Origin: Morinoia aosen
Lineage: Eukaryota; Arthropoda; Malacostraca; Amphipoda; Talitridae
Reading direction: 5' to 3'
DNA length: 64,000 bases
Assembly (NCBI GenBank): GCA_030386875.1
Contig: CM059569.1
Location: 49,639,842-49,703,841, forward strand
Positions 13,061 to 23,603 of this stretch are shown here, in pieces; the stretch's first letter is position 1, and every line of letters starts with the position of its first letter. The notes below the pieces were generated by a model that was not told the DNA's origin, did no database searches, and was given only the letters and a program-made list of their open reading frames with translations. Both the position numbers and the translations under genes were made by a program.

Positions 13061-14290
13061 ACGCCCAATACCAATCCCTTTGAGATGGTGTCTTGATGAA
13101 AAGCCAACCTCTGTTAACTTGCCTCGACTAAATGATTTTCTTTTTTAAGTTCATTTACAATGAAGGTAAACATTTTACATGCAATTATATTGTTTCTCCT
13201 TTAAAATTGTCTCAACATGAACAATAAATGTGAGATGCAACAAAACCGCTCTTCATTGAATGGGTCACCAAGTGAACAATTAATGTTAGATACAACAATG
13301 CACTTTAACTTGGCACACAAATGAGCTATTAATACTTCCTTCCAAGTAGCCCCTCAAGGACTGTTAGAAGCAGGCCTCGCTGTATCTCAGGTCAGTTTAA
13401 AGCAACGGCAGCGCAAGTTACTATGTCTTTAATTGCTGCTTCAGCACGTAGTTGCTTCGTAAAATGCTGTGCGTGCTGAGTTTCTCAATGAATTTCCCAG
13501 TTCTATTGGGGATGTTTTTACAGGCGGCAGGGGGATACTTAGCGCAGACTTTGGACGTGCCTCATCGACTACTGAGAGAAATGTTCTCCCTTGTTTTCAG
13601 AGCTCTGGAAAATGGGCGATAGGATGAGCTATAAAGAAATGGGATGAGCATTAGGATAATTATAATAGATGAGGAAAATATTTGAAACTATGCGACCCTA
13701 TTCTAAAATGTTTAGAACATTTTTAAGTGATTGATAAATGTGTGAGCATTTTGAGTTGAAAATTTGGACGAAATTTAGATAGATGAAAGCTGGGCTGAGG
13801 GCGGAAACACACACGATGTAAAGAGGACTTTTCAACAACAAAAGTGAAGTCAGTACAATAGGGTTGACATGTTGTGATAACTGAGCTTCACATCACTGTT
13901 TTTTGAAACAAAATCTTTTTGGAACGTCAGGAATTAAAGGATCCTGTACCTTTGGTGGTTTCAAATTGGTAGAGTTTTGAAATAAACTGATGAAAAGTGT
14001 GATAGACATACAAAGACTTTTTCAATTCGAATCTAATATCAACATAACTTTAAAATTTCATTTAAAACATTGCAAAACGAACTGGACTTCATCGTCACCT
14101 CATTAAAAGCTTTTATGAGTTGAATTATTCACCACGAACATTCATACATGAACTTCATCTAAATTTTTTATATTTTTGTATTATTTTACAGTATTTTTAA
14201 ACGACTGAAAACATGTGTGAGTGCTGCGCGCAGTAACTCAGGAGTTTGTGGAACTTGCTTTTGGTGGTGCCAGTGCAGCTTAGTGTTGTG
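13061..14290. other. intergenic DNA, no gene recognised
   Basis: AT-rich spacer. The only repeat-like feature is a loose pair of segments at about 13200-13320 (aacaataaatgtgagatgca / aacaattaatgttagataca). Confidence 0.5.
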
Positions 14291-15027
14291 AGTTTAGTGC
14301 CGGAATTGTGGCGGTGTGAGGGTGGTTTAGTAAGTCGGAACTGTGGCGATGTAGTAAGCCGGGACTGTGGTGATGTAGTAAGCCGGGACTGTGGTGATGT
14401 AGTAAGCCGGGTCTGTGGCAGTGTAGTAAGTCGGGACTGTGGTGGTGTAGTAAGTCGGGACTGTGGCGGTGTAGTAAGTCGGGACTGTGGCGATTTAGTA
14501 AGCCGGGACTGTGGTGATGTAGTAAGCCGGGTCTGTGGCGGTGCAGTAAGTCGGGACTGTGGCGGTGTAGTAAGTCGGGACTGTGGTGGTGTAGTAAGTC
14601 GGGACTGTGGTGGTGTAGTAAGTTGGGACTGTGGCGATTTAGTAAGCCGGGTCTGTGGCGGTGCAGTAAGTCGAGACTGTGGCGGTGTAGTAAGTCGGGA
14701 CTTTGGCGATGTAGTAAGCCGGGACTGTGGCGGTGTAGTAAGCCGGGACTGTGGCGGCGTAGTAAGCCGGGACTGTGGCGGTGTAGTAAGCCGGGACTGT
14801 GGCGGTGTAGTAAGCCGGGACTGTGGCGGCGTAGTAAGCCGGGACTGTGGCGATGTAGTAAGCCGGGTCTGTGGCGGTGTAGTAAGTCGGGACTTTGGCG
14901 ATGTAGTAAGCCGGGTCTGTGGCGGTGTAGTAAGCCGGGACTGTGGCGGTGTAGTAAGCCGGAACTGTGACGGTTTAGTAAGCTGGGACTGCCGGACAAT
15001 AATCCAGGACTGTGGCGGTGTAGTAAG
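14291..15027. repeat. 24-bp minisatellite, about 30 copies
   Basis: The unit is gtagtaagccgggactgtggcggt with recurring substitutions (aagtcggg, gggtctg, gtggtgatg, gatttag). The unit length is divisible by three and it lacks stops in several frames, so long frames open on both strands (284 codons plus; 286 and 239 codons minus). Openness on both strands argues that none is a gene. Confidence 0.93.
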
Positions 15028-15912
15028 GCATGTAATGCAGTCCGCTATTGATCTCAACGCTCCGTTTACTGCCGCTACATCGACTGCTCTGAGCCGCTAG
15101 CTCAAATCGCGACAATTGTGTACGCTCGCTCGCTAGGCCGGGCTTCACATCCAATCTTCTCCGGCAGGAGCAATGTCACTAGACTGTCCCCCTTTGCGTC
15201 TTTTCTCGGGCTCGTGTGTGTCCGTGCTCAGAATCCTTCCCCAAAAATGTTTGCGTAAGGAAATTCTTTCAAGGTTGAATGTCGACTTAGCCTTTCAAGT
15301 TACTGGAAGCTCTCAAGATATAATTTCATAGACTGAAGTTCGATTGAGTTCTCGATTGACTTAGAGAATTTGATGACTTTAACATGCTGCTCATTGCACG
15401 AAGACTTGAGACCAAAGTCACGAAAGCTTGAACTGCTAATTTTTAAATGAATGCATTTGTAAATCTACAAGCTGTCATAAAACGTGAGAAACATTGCTTT
15501 GTGGTTAAATTCCTCTCCCCTGTAACGTTTCAGATGATGATCCTGATAACTTCGAGAGAACGACATCTCTTAGCTCTAACAACGATGCGCTACGAGTTAA
15601 AGGAAGGTGTGAGACGAGAAACGAAAAACATCCAAGATTTACTTATTTCGATGTGCAATATAGCCTCTACGGAATAAACATGATCAGTTACAACAACTCT
15701 GGAGATGATTTATTTTTCATTTGATTTGCAAAACATATATAAGTAAACTATTTGCCTAACTTAATTCATCATGATTACATTTGTAAATCTATTGAACATG
15801 CTGTCATAAAAAGAGCGAAACACTGTGTAGCGGTGAAATTCCTCTACCCTGGAAAATCAACGTAATCCCAACACAAAATCTCTGTAGGCAGCTAAGTAAT
15901 TTGCGCATAAGA
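15028..15912. other. intergenic DNA, no gene recognised
   Basis: A diverged duplicate pair is suggested by catttgtaaatctacaagct (about 15455) and catttgtaaatctattgaac (about 15778), each followed by a gtcataaaa...gagaaaca-like stretch. No gene is seen. Confidence 0.45.
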
Positions 15913-16551
15913 TTCGCGCGGCGCAGTTCAGCGCAGTAAGGTTCGCGGGGCGCAGTTCAGCGCAGTAAGGTTCGCGGGGCGCAGTTCAGCGCAGTAAGGT
16001 TCGCGCGGCGCAGTTCAGCGCAGTAAGGTTCGCGCGGTGGAGTCCAGCGCAGTAAGGTTCGCGTGGCGCAGTTCAGCGCAGTAAGGTTCGCGCGGCGCAG
16101 TTCAGCGCAGTAAGGTTCGCGCGGTGGAGTCCAGCGCAGTAAGGTTCGCGGGGCGCAGTCCAGCGCAGTAAGGTTCGCGTGGCGCAGTTCAACGCAGTAA
16201 GGTTCGCGCGGCGCAGTTCAGCGCAGTAAGGTTCGCGCGGCGCAGTTCAGCGCAGTAAGGTTCGCGCGGTGGAGTCCAGCGCAGTAAGGTTCGCGGGGCG
16301 CAGTCCAGCGCAGTAAGGTTCGCGTGGCGCAGTTCAACGCAGTAAGGTTCGCGCGGCGCAGTTCAGCGCAGTAAGGTTCACGCGGCGCAGTTCAGCACAG
16401 TAAGGTTCGCGTGGCGCAGTTCAGCGCAGTAAGGTTCGCGCGGCGCAGTTCAGCGCAGTAAGGTTCGCGCGGTGGAGTCCAGCGCAGTAAGGTTCGCGCG
16501 GCGCAGTTCAGCGCAGTAAGGTTCGCGCGGTGCAGTTCAGCGCAGTAAGTT
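15913..16551. repeat. GC-rich 29-bp minisatellite, 22 copies
   Basis: The unit begins ttcgcgcggcgcagttcagc and ends gcagtaagg. Variant units (gcgcggtggagtcc, gcggggcgcagtcc, gcgtggcgcagttcaacg) recur in the same order at about 16118-16230 and 16262-16370, a five-unit, ~145-bp higher-order period. It is far more GC-rich than its surroundings. Confidence 0.93.
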
Positions 16552-17005
16552 TCACGCAGCGCATGTCCCCGCAGCACCATAGGTGGCGTCGAGCCTGCCC
16601 TGCGGCTGCGCAAAACCGCCCTGCGACTCAGATTTAGCATTTTTGCTATTGTGGTTAAATGAACACTTCTGCGCAGTCGCTGCACAGTGCTGACGTTGGT
16701 GGTTACATCAATACGTCAATACTGTGCTGTTGTCGGTTACCAATCCAGGTTTCTACTGCTATTTTGATATGGTCTTACTCCTCGTATTGACTTCAATGAA
16801 AGCAGTCTTGATTTTCGTAAAGTTGTGGCCCCATTCGTTGGAAAAGAAACTAGGGCCAGTAAAATCTTATGCGCACTTTTTACTTCGGTTTTTGTACCAG
16901 TGTCCGCTTTCTAATTTCAGTGAATCGTGAATTTCACTTTTCAAATCTCTGCTGTCGCCAAGCCTCAATAGTTCACTCTACAAATAACATGATACTACTT
17001 TAGAG
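16552..17005. other. intergenic DNA, no gene recognised
   Basis: GC-richer just after the array (16560-16690), then ordinary AT-rich sequence. No gene was identified. Confidence 0.5.
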
Positions 17006-17280
17006 CAGTGGTTCTTAACATTTTTGGAGGTACTGAACCCTACAAATTTCAAATTTGCATTCATCGAACCCTTCGTAGTTGGAAAAATAAAATTTTATTT
17101 TTTTTTAATTCAAACCATATGTATACAACTAAATCGTATCAGTGTTTAAAACCAAAAACATGTGTATATAACTTTTTCATGTATTAGTGCAGATTAATGT
17201 ATATAACCAAGCCGCCGAACCCCTGGAACTGCCTCACCGAACCCCTAGGGGTTCGATCGAACCCAGGTTAAGAACCATTG
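17006..17280. mobile_element. non-autonomous hAT-like element (275 bp)
   Basis: The left end CAGTGGTTCTTAAC is matched by the reverse complement of the right end (CAATGGTTCTTAAC), a 14-bp terminal inverted repeat with one mismatch. The element is flanked by ctttagag (16998-17005) and cttaagag (17281-17288), an 8-bp target-site duplication with one mismatch. The 8-bp duplication and CAGTGGTTCTTAAC-type ends are hallmarks of hAT-superfamily non-autonomous elements. There is no coding sequence. Confidence 0.85.
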
Positions 17281-17313
17281 CTTAAGAGGGTACGATACCT
17301 ACCAAAAACAATG

Positions 17314-17385
17314 CGCCCCAGCTGAGTGGATAGAGCTGTAATTTTTTCTACGCGTATCAAGGTTCAATTTAGCGTTGTCTCTTCG
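17314..17385 (+). other. possible tRNA-derived sequence (SINE head or decayed tRNA)
   Basis: The segment cagctgagtggatagagc (about 17319-17336) resembles a tRNA A box and D arm. About 30 bp later, aaggttcaattt (about 17359-17370) resembles a B box (GGTTCRANYCC). Spacing fits an internal Pol III promoter. I could not pair a convincing acceptor stem or anticodon arm, so a tRNA-derived SINE head or pseudogene is likelier than a functional tRNA. Confidence 0.35.
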
Positions 17386-20300
17386 TCTTCACCTACGTGA
17401 TTACTTCTTTGTTCATAAAAAAATTTCCAATCACTTTTACAAAAAACGCGGACTGGAACTGCAATCATCAAAAATGACTGAACTTAATAGCTCAAGAATA
17501 ACGTACAGTCATTTGTTTTTAGCCCGTAAAAACTTCTTTATGAACACGAGAGTTGCGAGCATTTTGCTGTAAAATTTAAATGCCTCTATCAATTGAAAGA
17601 ATTGATGAAAGAATTTATGTGAAAGAATTAGTAACTAATGTTTAGTGTCACATATAAAGCAGAACCCTTCCTACAACACATCATTCTATCTAAACATAGG
17701 ATAACTTTTCCAATAACCACTACACTGCACTTTTTTGCAGACAACCTACTACAAACAACCACGCGATATCTTCTTCCTATAGTTCCTGCATCCATCTTCG
17801 TGTACTCAGTTAAGTAAAGTTCAGCCCGAAAGCACAAAATTTCACTGCGCTGATTTTCCCGCGGCGCGTAAACAAATTGCGCTCTGCATGCGGTGAACAA
17901 CGAGCTCTCACGACCGAGCTAACTAATGTCAGCGGCGCAACTCAGGTAATAAATATAGTCTCGACGCACCGAACCCAATGAGTGAAATGTAAATGTTATC
18001 AGAAATTTTACCAGCGAAAGAACTGCGCTGCAATTCAGTGTGTTCCTAAAAAATTCTTGTTTAAAGAATTTAGCTTTGAATTAGAATTTATTTATCTTCA
18101 AAGAATTTATTTCTTCGAGAAAGTTCCGTCAAGGTGGGGAATTCCGAAATATTTTTCAAGTATTAATGGTTCCCTTGTTTCGCGGACCATTTTGAGTTTC
18201 TGAATTAAGCAACGGCCTAATTATCGGGTCAAGTTTAATTGACTAATTGCAAAAAAGTCGACGAACATTCCTCTACTCACCCAACGAAGCTGGACGTAGC
18301 ATTTATCGGTACATGGGATGACTAGAATCTTTAACCAATGTTTTGTTCACTTATTACTCCACTCACGAGTTCTCACATGCGACGAACTATTTGTCCCTGG
18401 CAGATGAAATTTTCAATGGATAATCAAACTATTCCTCAGTTGAAAAAGGCGTAGAAATAGATTTTAAGTGAACTGATTCAAGTGCTATTTAGATTGTATC
18501 AAAAGCCTCATCTGTGCAGATATTCCTGAGCTGTACACGAAGATAATAATTGCTCATGTGGAGAGCGCAGTGTAACAGTGAAACACGGGATGATTTTTTT
18601 CCTTTATCTATTTCTTTCTTCCCTCATTTTCTATTCTCTCGTATTCTTTTCGTCTTTTATTTTCTATTCATATGCTCTCTTTTTCATTCCTGTTTTATTT
18701 TTCGACTATTTTCTATTTTCTTTGGAGCAACCTCTTCAATCTAAAGGCATAGTAATACATATGCATTTCATGCACATAGATTACATGTAATTGTGTTTTT
18801 TCACTTGGGAGTTTTTTCTTCAGGTATACCATTAGCTCGTAAAATTATCCGAAGTTGGTTGCCATTTTAGTCTAACTTCCGTGTGTAACTCCGTATGTTG
18901 GAAATTTGTCATTTCTGGCTCTGCTATGCATTGTAAGTATTTTTTGCGTTGAAGGATCACCCGATTGACAGCTGACATGCAAAATTTCCAAGGAATTTTC
19001 CATGAAAATGTTGTACACTACATGTTCCATTATCACCTGAAACTTCATTGGACCGATGAGAGACTATTTCTGTACGCTGCAAGTATGTGTTTAATCAATG
19101 AGGTTCCCTTGCTTCTGAAGACGCGAGAAAAACAGTAGCATGACTGTAAAATGTACGTCAATATCCGTGGACAATTTCGGTTTGGGTGCGTTGTTTTCCT
19201 ATACATGCTCCCTTCTTGAGATGCAGTTCAGTATTTTACGTTTTAGAATGAAAATCGTTTACAATCAAAGGGCCTGATGTCGTAATGTCTCAGTTTACCG
19301 AGGGCTGGGCTGGATAAGAGTTTCTTTGTCTTGCGAAAGTTGCTACTCGGCGGTAACACTTGCCTCCAAGAGCCCTAAACTTCTGCCTGGACAGTTCAAA
19401 GCGGTCGTGTATTAGGTACCGGACACAAGCGAGCCACACTTTTAAAAAAGCCAGTTGATTTTGGTAGGTTCATTTCCTGTAGACTGATTCCATCCGCTTT
19501 ATGATAGTCATTTCTTTCAGGCGCTCACTAGATCCCTGCGAGGCTATGCAAAGACCTTAAAAAATTCACAAACTTTGATCATCTCGAGCCGTAACTGAGT
19601 CGGCATGACCAGAAAGTTGGGAGTTATCCCAAAGTCAACCCAGGAGTGCAAAGGGTGCCCGGCGGTTAAATTTTACGAGCTGTGACTGGCGGCCTTCCTT
19701 TTGTAGCAGCAAGCGCCCTCGCTTAGTGAAACACTCTCGCTTGTACGACCTCGGAGAACTTTTCCAATTTCCCCAAACCTAACTGGAACATTTCCCCTAC
19801 TAGATGGTCCATTTTAGCGTTTTTATGAAAGTTATTGCATTCCAAGCTTCTAGGCGCAATTATTGAATTTCTTTAGGTGTCTAAATTGGTGTCACGGCAC
19901 AGGGTAATGCAAGCATTACGTTGCTCTAATGGGTGTCGAAGTAGACGCCTGAAACAGAGTCTAATATGAACTGTCGATGAAGAAAAGCAACGCGTATCGA
20001 TACATTCTTGAGAGAACGTATTCTAAGAAATGATTTTACTTTCACTTCTTACTGCGAAGCGCTGCCTTTTTTGGTAGCAAAAAGAATCATCAGGTGGTGA
20101 CGTACTAATCATTTCCTAATCTATCTTATATCATTTCCTAATCTATCTTCCTAATCTATCTTATAGGTGCTGCTAAAAAAGCACGAAGTTAACACTTCAA
20201 TTGAAGAATACTTCAGCTCCCGAAAAACATGTGAAATACATTTTAGTTTTGTTCCAGATTATCTATATGAATCCTCGTACTTCAGTTTTGTAGGCGTGTA

Positions 20301-20456
20301 CCGCTCTGTGTGATAAACTTATAACTGATAACTGAAATTCACGAGCCTAAATAAAAAGGCCGAGGTCAGGATCCGAACAATCCACAGTTCAGTTTTACGT
20401 AAGAGTTAACGACATTTCACGAAGAAATTGCTACAATAAGGAATAAGAGAACTTGC
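17386..20456. other. intergenic DNA, no gene recognised
   Basis: It contains a pyrimidine-rich tract at about 18590-18725 (T/C runs with only scattered purines) and short direct repeats of tttcctaatctatctta at about 20113-20166. No gene is seen. Confidence 0.5.
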
Positions 20457-20514
20457 CATCATCGACTAAAGTCTTCAATGTTTTGAGGACACACAATTCG
20501 TGTTCTGAACTAAA

Positions 20515-21113
20515 ATTCTAAAATCTAGTAGTGAATTAACACTATAATGTTTAACAAAATGTAGGTTTGTGGTTGAATTTTGTTGTCTTTATGCTTTGCT
20601 ACAGACAGAAAAAGCCATACCTGCCTACCTCCGTTCATTATTTGGAAGCCTTTAGTGTCATACGTTCTGATCTGTTCGAATTGACTTGACGGATTGTAAG
20701 ATTAATTGACAGTCAAAGGAAAATCAAGGTTCATTGAATAACGTTTTAAAAATTTTTATTGTATTAAAAATTTTTATTGTTTGAGGGGAGCAAATGTGCG
20801 CCTGTCGAGTACATAAATAGGATCGTCAAGCGACTTCGACGTTCATTGTCGGTGCGCTGCCGTAGAGGTCACATTAGACAGAGTCATCACTGTCCAGTAG
20901 CAGACGCGTTACCTTAGAGGAAGCAACTGTATAGATCGCAGATGCATTGTAGAAGACTCATACTAGCACCTATTGTCTGATCTCTCTGATTCTTGCCAAC
21001 TGCCAAGCCTGTACCTACTCTGAAGTACCAATAAACTACAAACCACGTTGCGGCTCGTCACTCACGAACCCCATTCGCGTAGTTTACGACCGGATGCTGA
21101 AAAGGTCGGAACA
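20515..21113 (+). mobile_element. truncated inverted copy of the Ty3/gypsy element (3' end plus LTR)
   Basis: This 599-bp block is the reverse complement of 21213-21812. It contains 280 bp of the element's 3' internal sequence, the purine tract gaggggagcaaa, and then a full 319-bp LTR (20795-21113) beginning tgtgcgcctg and ending ggtcggaaca. By eye it differs from the main copy at about four bases and one 1-bp indel. It is truncated on its 5' side and lacks all coding sequence. With the adjacent element it forms a long palindrome with a 99-bp spacer. Confidence 0.9.
20795..21113 (+). repeat. LTR of the truncated copy (319 bp)
   Basis: It has TG...CA ends (tgtgcgcc at the start, ggaaca at the end). 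A TATA-like acataaatag lies near its start and AATAAA at 21030-21035. About three substitutions separate it from the two LTRs of the complete element. Confidence 0.9.
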
Positions 21114-21212
21114 TTTTTAGGATCGTCAAGCGACTTCAGAGAGATCAGACATCATCGACTAAAGTCTTCAATGTTTTGAGGACACACAATTCGTGTTCTG
21201 AACTGCAGACTC
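21114..21212. other. patchwork spacer at the palindrome centre
   Basis: Three recognisable pieces make up most of this 99-bp spacer. A 19-bp LTR piece (aggatcgtcaagcgacttc, 21119-21137) is in plus orientation. A 16-bp LTR piece (tcagagagatcagaca, about 21136-21151) is in the opposite orientation. The 55-bp copy of upstream flank follows. Such filler is typical of template-switching repair or aberrant integration. Confidence 0.7.
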
Positions 21213-21531
21213 TGTTCCGACCTTTTCAGCATCCGGTCGTAGACTACGCGAATGGGGTTCGTGAGTGACGAGCCGCAACGTGGTTTATAGTTTATTGGTA
21301 CTTCAGAGTAGATACAGGCTTGGCAGTTGGCAAGAATCAGAGAGATCAGACAATAGGTGCTAGTATGAGTCTTCTACAATGCATCTGCGATCTATACAGT
21401 TGCTTCCTCTAAGGTAACGCGTCTGCTACTGGACAGTGATGACTCTGTCTAATGTGACCTCTACGGCAGCGCACCGACAATGAACGTCGAAGTCGCTTGA
21501 CGATCCTATTTATGTACTCGACAGGCGCACA
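21213..21531 (-). repeat. 3' LTR (319 bp)
   Basis: On the minus strand it runs from TGTGCGCC to GGTCGGAACA, with short TGT/ACA inverted ends. A TATA-like acataaatag lies at about 21506-21515 and an AATAAA poly(A) signal at 21291-21296. It appears identical to 31151-31469. Confidence 0.95.
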
Positions 21532-21543
21532 TTTGCTCCCCTC
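21532..21543 (-). promoter_or_regulatory. polypurine tract (plus-strand primer site)
   Basis: The minus strand reads GAGGGGAGCAAA directly before the first base of the 3' LTR, which is where the plus-strand primer of an LTR element must lie. The inverted truncated copy retains the same tract. Confidence 0.8.
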
Positions 21544-22653
21544 AAACAATAAAAATTTTTAATACAATAAAAAATTTTTAAAACGTTATTCAATGAACTT
21601 TGATTTTCCTTTGACTGTCAATTAATCTTACAATCCGTCAAGTCAATTCGAACAGATCAGAACGTATGACACTAAAGGCTTCCAAATAATGAACGGAGGT
21701 AGGCAGGTATGGCTTTTTCTGTCTGTAGCAAAGCATAAAGACAACAAAATTCAACCACAAACCTACATTTTGTTAAACATTATAGTGTTAATTCACTACT
21801 AGATTTTAGAATCCAAAATCAACCAAATAATCACTCTACGCACTTAGCTCAAACAATTTGTTCATTCATCATTAAGTTATTTATCAATTGATTCTTAGAA
21901 TTCTTGGCTACTCCAGATATTTCGGATACAAAAGATACACCGCACAATTTATTTAACATATCAGAATATCAAAATCAAACATCAAAACGCGTACTGAATA
22001 AATCAACTGAAGTTATAGAATATAAGTTTTAATACACAAGACAATACAATACTACAAATGGCAAGTTCAAATCGTACTACGATTTAAATTAACTTATTTC
22101 AGTTCAAGTAAATTAAATATAGAAAGTAAGTAGAACAATCAATAAGTAACTAATTCAATTTAATCTAATCAATCAACAAGCGTGCAACTTGGTTTTAGTC
22201 GCAATCGAAATAATTAGTCTCCTTAATTCTAGCGAAACATGAACAAAGCATTTCTATAGGATAGAATACATAATCCGTATATAGTAGAGATTTAATAGTT
22301 TTTAATTTAATAATAATTTAAAGATAGAGAAAAATCTACGGATTTCAATACCAGAATTTAACTATCTCGTGTCACAATTTTCTCGTGGCACGCTGCTGAA
22401 AAATGCTTTGAATATGAAAACTCTCCGATAAATGCATTAATAAAATTAAATTCGCAAGTGATCGTTACATGGTGAGTATATAAATAGTTATTTTCTGCTT
22501 TTATGCTTTTCAATCATTACAAATAAAAGGGTTCTTCGAATTATCAAAAAGCTCTCGCCCTTCGCGAACTACTGATGAACAAAACATTTCCATAGGGCGA
22601 GTAAAACAACAAAGAGGATTATATTAAACTAAACCGTATCAAACAGTAGTAGA
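21544..22653 (-). other. 3' non-coding region of the retroelement
   Basis: About 1.1 kb of very AT-rich sequence between the last small ORF and the polypurine tract. No coding sequence is recognisable. The outermost ~270 bp (to 21812) is duplicated in the inverted copy. Confidence 0.6.
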
Positions 22654-22881
22654 CTAAGACATAGGATACTGTATAGAGGAGAAGTATGCTAAAAAGGTAT
22701 CTACTCTTCGGAATTTTTCATTTTCCTGGTCTGCAAAAAGTTTTTCTTTGTAGTCAACTTGCACTGTGATTTCCTGTATTTTTATTAAGTATGGTGCAGG
22801 TAGGATTTTTGAATATATATTGTTTTTTGTAAATGAGACTAAAAACATTTTTTGTATATCTTTAGCTTGAGAGAGATCCAT
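22654..22881 (-). CDS. retroelement accessory ORF C (75 aa), function unknown
   Basis: It starts at an ATG (22879-22881), 26 bp downstream of the stop of ORF B and on the same strand. The product starts MDLSQAKDIQKMF and contains ILPAPYLIKIQEITVQ. It is mixed-charge and has no transmembrane segment or motif that I recognise. The frame is open for about 20 further codons upstream of the ATG, overlapping ORF B in another phase, so it could also be entered by frameshift or splicing. Placement between pol and the LTR, in element orientation, is the main reason to keep it. It may equally be a chance frame. Confidence 0.35.
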   Translation of the reverse strand: MDLSQAKDIQKMFLVSFTKNNIYSKILPAPYLIKIQEITVQVDYKEKLFADQENEKFRRVDTFLAYFSSIQYPMS

Positions 22882-22907
22882 CTTGTATGGATATTGTAGT
22901 TGTAATG

Positions 22908-23231
22908 TTATGTGTTGACTTGCGGTGGGGCTGCGAGTATTTGCTTAGGATTACAAATCTCCTTCCAAACGTTTCGCCGCAAGGCTACGTCTTCTCCACT
23001 AAGTCTACTAATGATTTTGTTTAAGTCTCGCTTAATATAAATAATCATGACTTTGATAACAATCGTGATTAGTGTGTAAATGAGCAACATTATATCACTC
23101 AACTGATCAGGAATGAGATCTACTCTCGTTTCCTCCGTGTGTCGGATGAGTTCATCCGAGATCTGACCGTTGTTGGCTTTAATCGCCGTTAATATGGCAT
23201 CTACATTAATATTCGATACCTTATTGCCCAT
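22908..23231 (-). CDS. retroelement accessory ORF B: predicted N-myristoylated single-pass membrane protein (107 aa)
   Basis: The ATG is at 23229-23231. The product starts MGNKVSN: Gly2 with Ser6 fits the N-myristoylation consensus MGxxxS/T. Residues about 1-42 are polar. A hydrophobic segment follows at about 45-66 (SDIMLLIYTLITIVIKVMII), then a basic stretch (YIKRDLNKIISR) and a polar tail. This predicts a small membrane-anchored protein with both ends of the segment marked by charge. I recognise no family. It lies where env sits in errantiviruses but is far too small and has no signal peptide, furin site or fusion-peptide pattern. A splice-acceptor-like site lies about 50 bp upstream. Confidence 0.55.
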   Translation of the reverse strand: MGNKVSNINVDAILTAIKANNGQISDELIRHTEETRVDLIPDQLSDIMLLIYTLITIVIKVMIIYIKRDLNKIISRLSGEDVALRRNVWKEICNPKQILAAPPQVNT

Positions 23232-23281
23232 CTTAACAGGCCAAAAAGATACTAACAGCGCGGGGATTAAAATGGTGCCGC

Positions 23282-23303
23282 TTGAAATTACGTAAGTAGT
23301 TAG
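23282..23303 (-). promoter_or_regulatory. candidate splice acceptor before ORF B
   Basis: The minus strand reads tactaactacttacgtaatt and then tcaag. TACTAAC is a perfect branch-point-type heptamer about 18-20 nt before an AG. The pyrimidine tract is weak. The ORF B start codon follows about 50 nt later. This is inference from motif only. Confidence 0.3.
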
Positions 23304-23378
23304 TATTGATTAATAGTGAATATTGTTTTTAGCAATTACCGATATAGAAACAGCTCACTATAAAATAAAATAAATTTA

Positions 23379-23603
23379 TCACTGGATGGTGGCTGGGAAT
23401 GCAGCGATTCTTATTTTAAATACTAGTTCGATATCGTTTCCTGATTCATATACCAAAATATGTGTACGTAAAGGGGAATCGAGGTTCAGGAATACGGTTA
23501 ATTTGCAGTAGGCCTCCTGTAACAATTCTTTAGGTACCCTAATTCTGAAAACGATTGTCGATTCCTGTGGTTGCCAGAGTTGGTTGGTAGCCCCGGTACA
23601 CAT
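23379..23603 (-). CDS. retroelement accessory ORF A (74 aa), function unknown
   Basis: The ATG at 23601-23603 overlaps the stop of a preceding 28-codon open segment as TGATG, the arrangement used in termination-reinitiation. The product begins MCTGATNQLWQ and contains alternating hydrophobic stretches (STIVFRIRVP, CKLTVFLNLD, ELVFKIRIAA), suggesting beta-structure. No family is recognised. It is the first of three small same-strand ORFs between pol and the 3' LTR. A strong splice-acceptor-like site is 86 nt upstream. It could be chance. Confidence 0.4.
   Translation of the reverse strand: MCTGATNQLWQPQESTIVFRIRVPKELLQEAYCKLTVFLNLDSPLRTHILVYESGNDIELVFKIRIAAFPATIQ

Larger units (their letters stand above)
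20457..21204. repeat. 55-bp direct repeat flanking the inverted retroelement fragment
   Basis: The segment catcatcgactaaagtctt... at 20457-20511 (ending gaact) recurs exactly at 21150-21204. Everything between (20512-21149) is retroelement-derived. The repeat therefore marks a duplicated piece of the original target and brackets an insertion or repair event. It is much longer than a normal 4-6-bp LTR-element target duplication. Confidence 0.85.

Noticed and set aside
14197-15100. Four overlapping 115-286-codon frames over the 24-bp array
   Set aside because: They are open on both strands because of the repeat unit. No unique domain flanks them.
15913-16551. CRISPR-like array
   Set aside because: The repeats are directly contiguous with no unique spacers, and the context is eukaryotic. 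The same applies to the other arrays.
20795-21113. Inverted LTR as the 3' LTR of the complete element
   Set aside because: It is in the wrong orientation and has about three LTR differences. The ACTC target duplication abuts 21213, not this copy.
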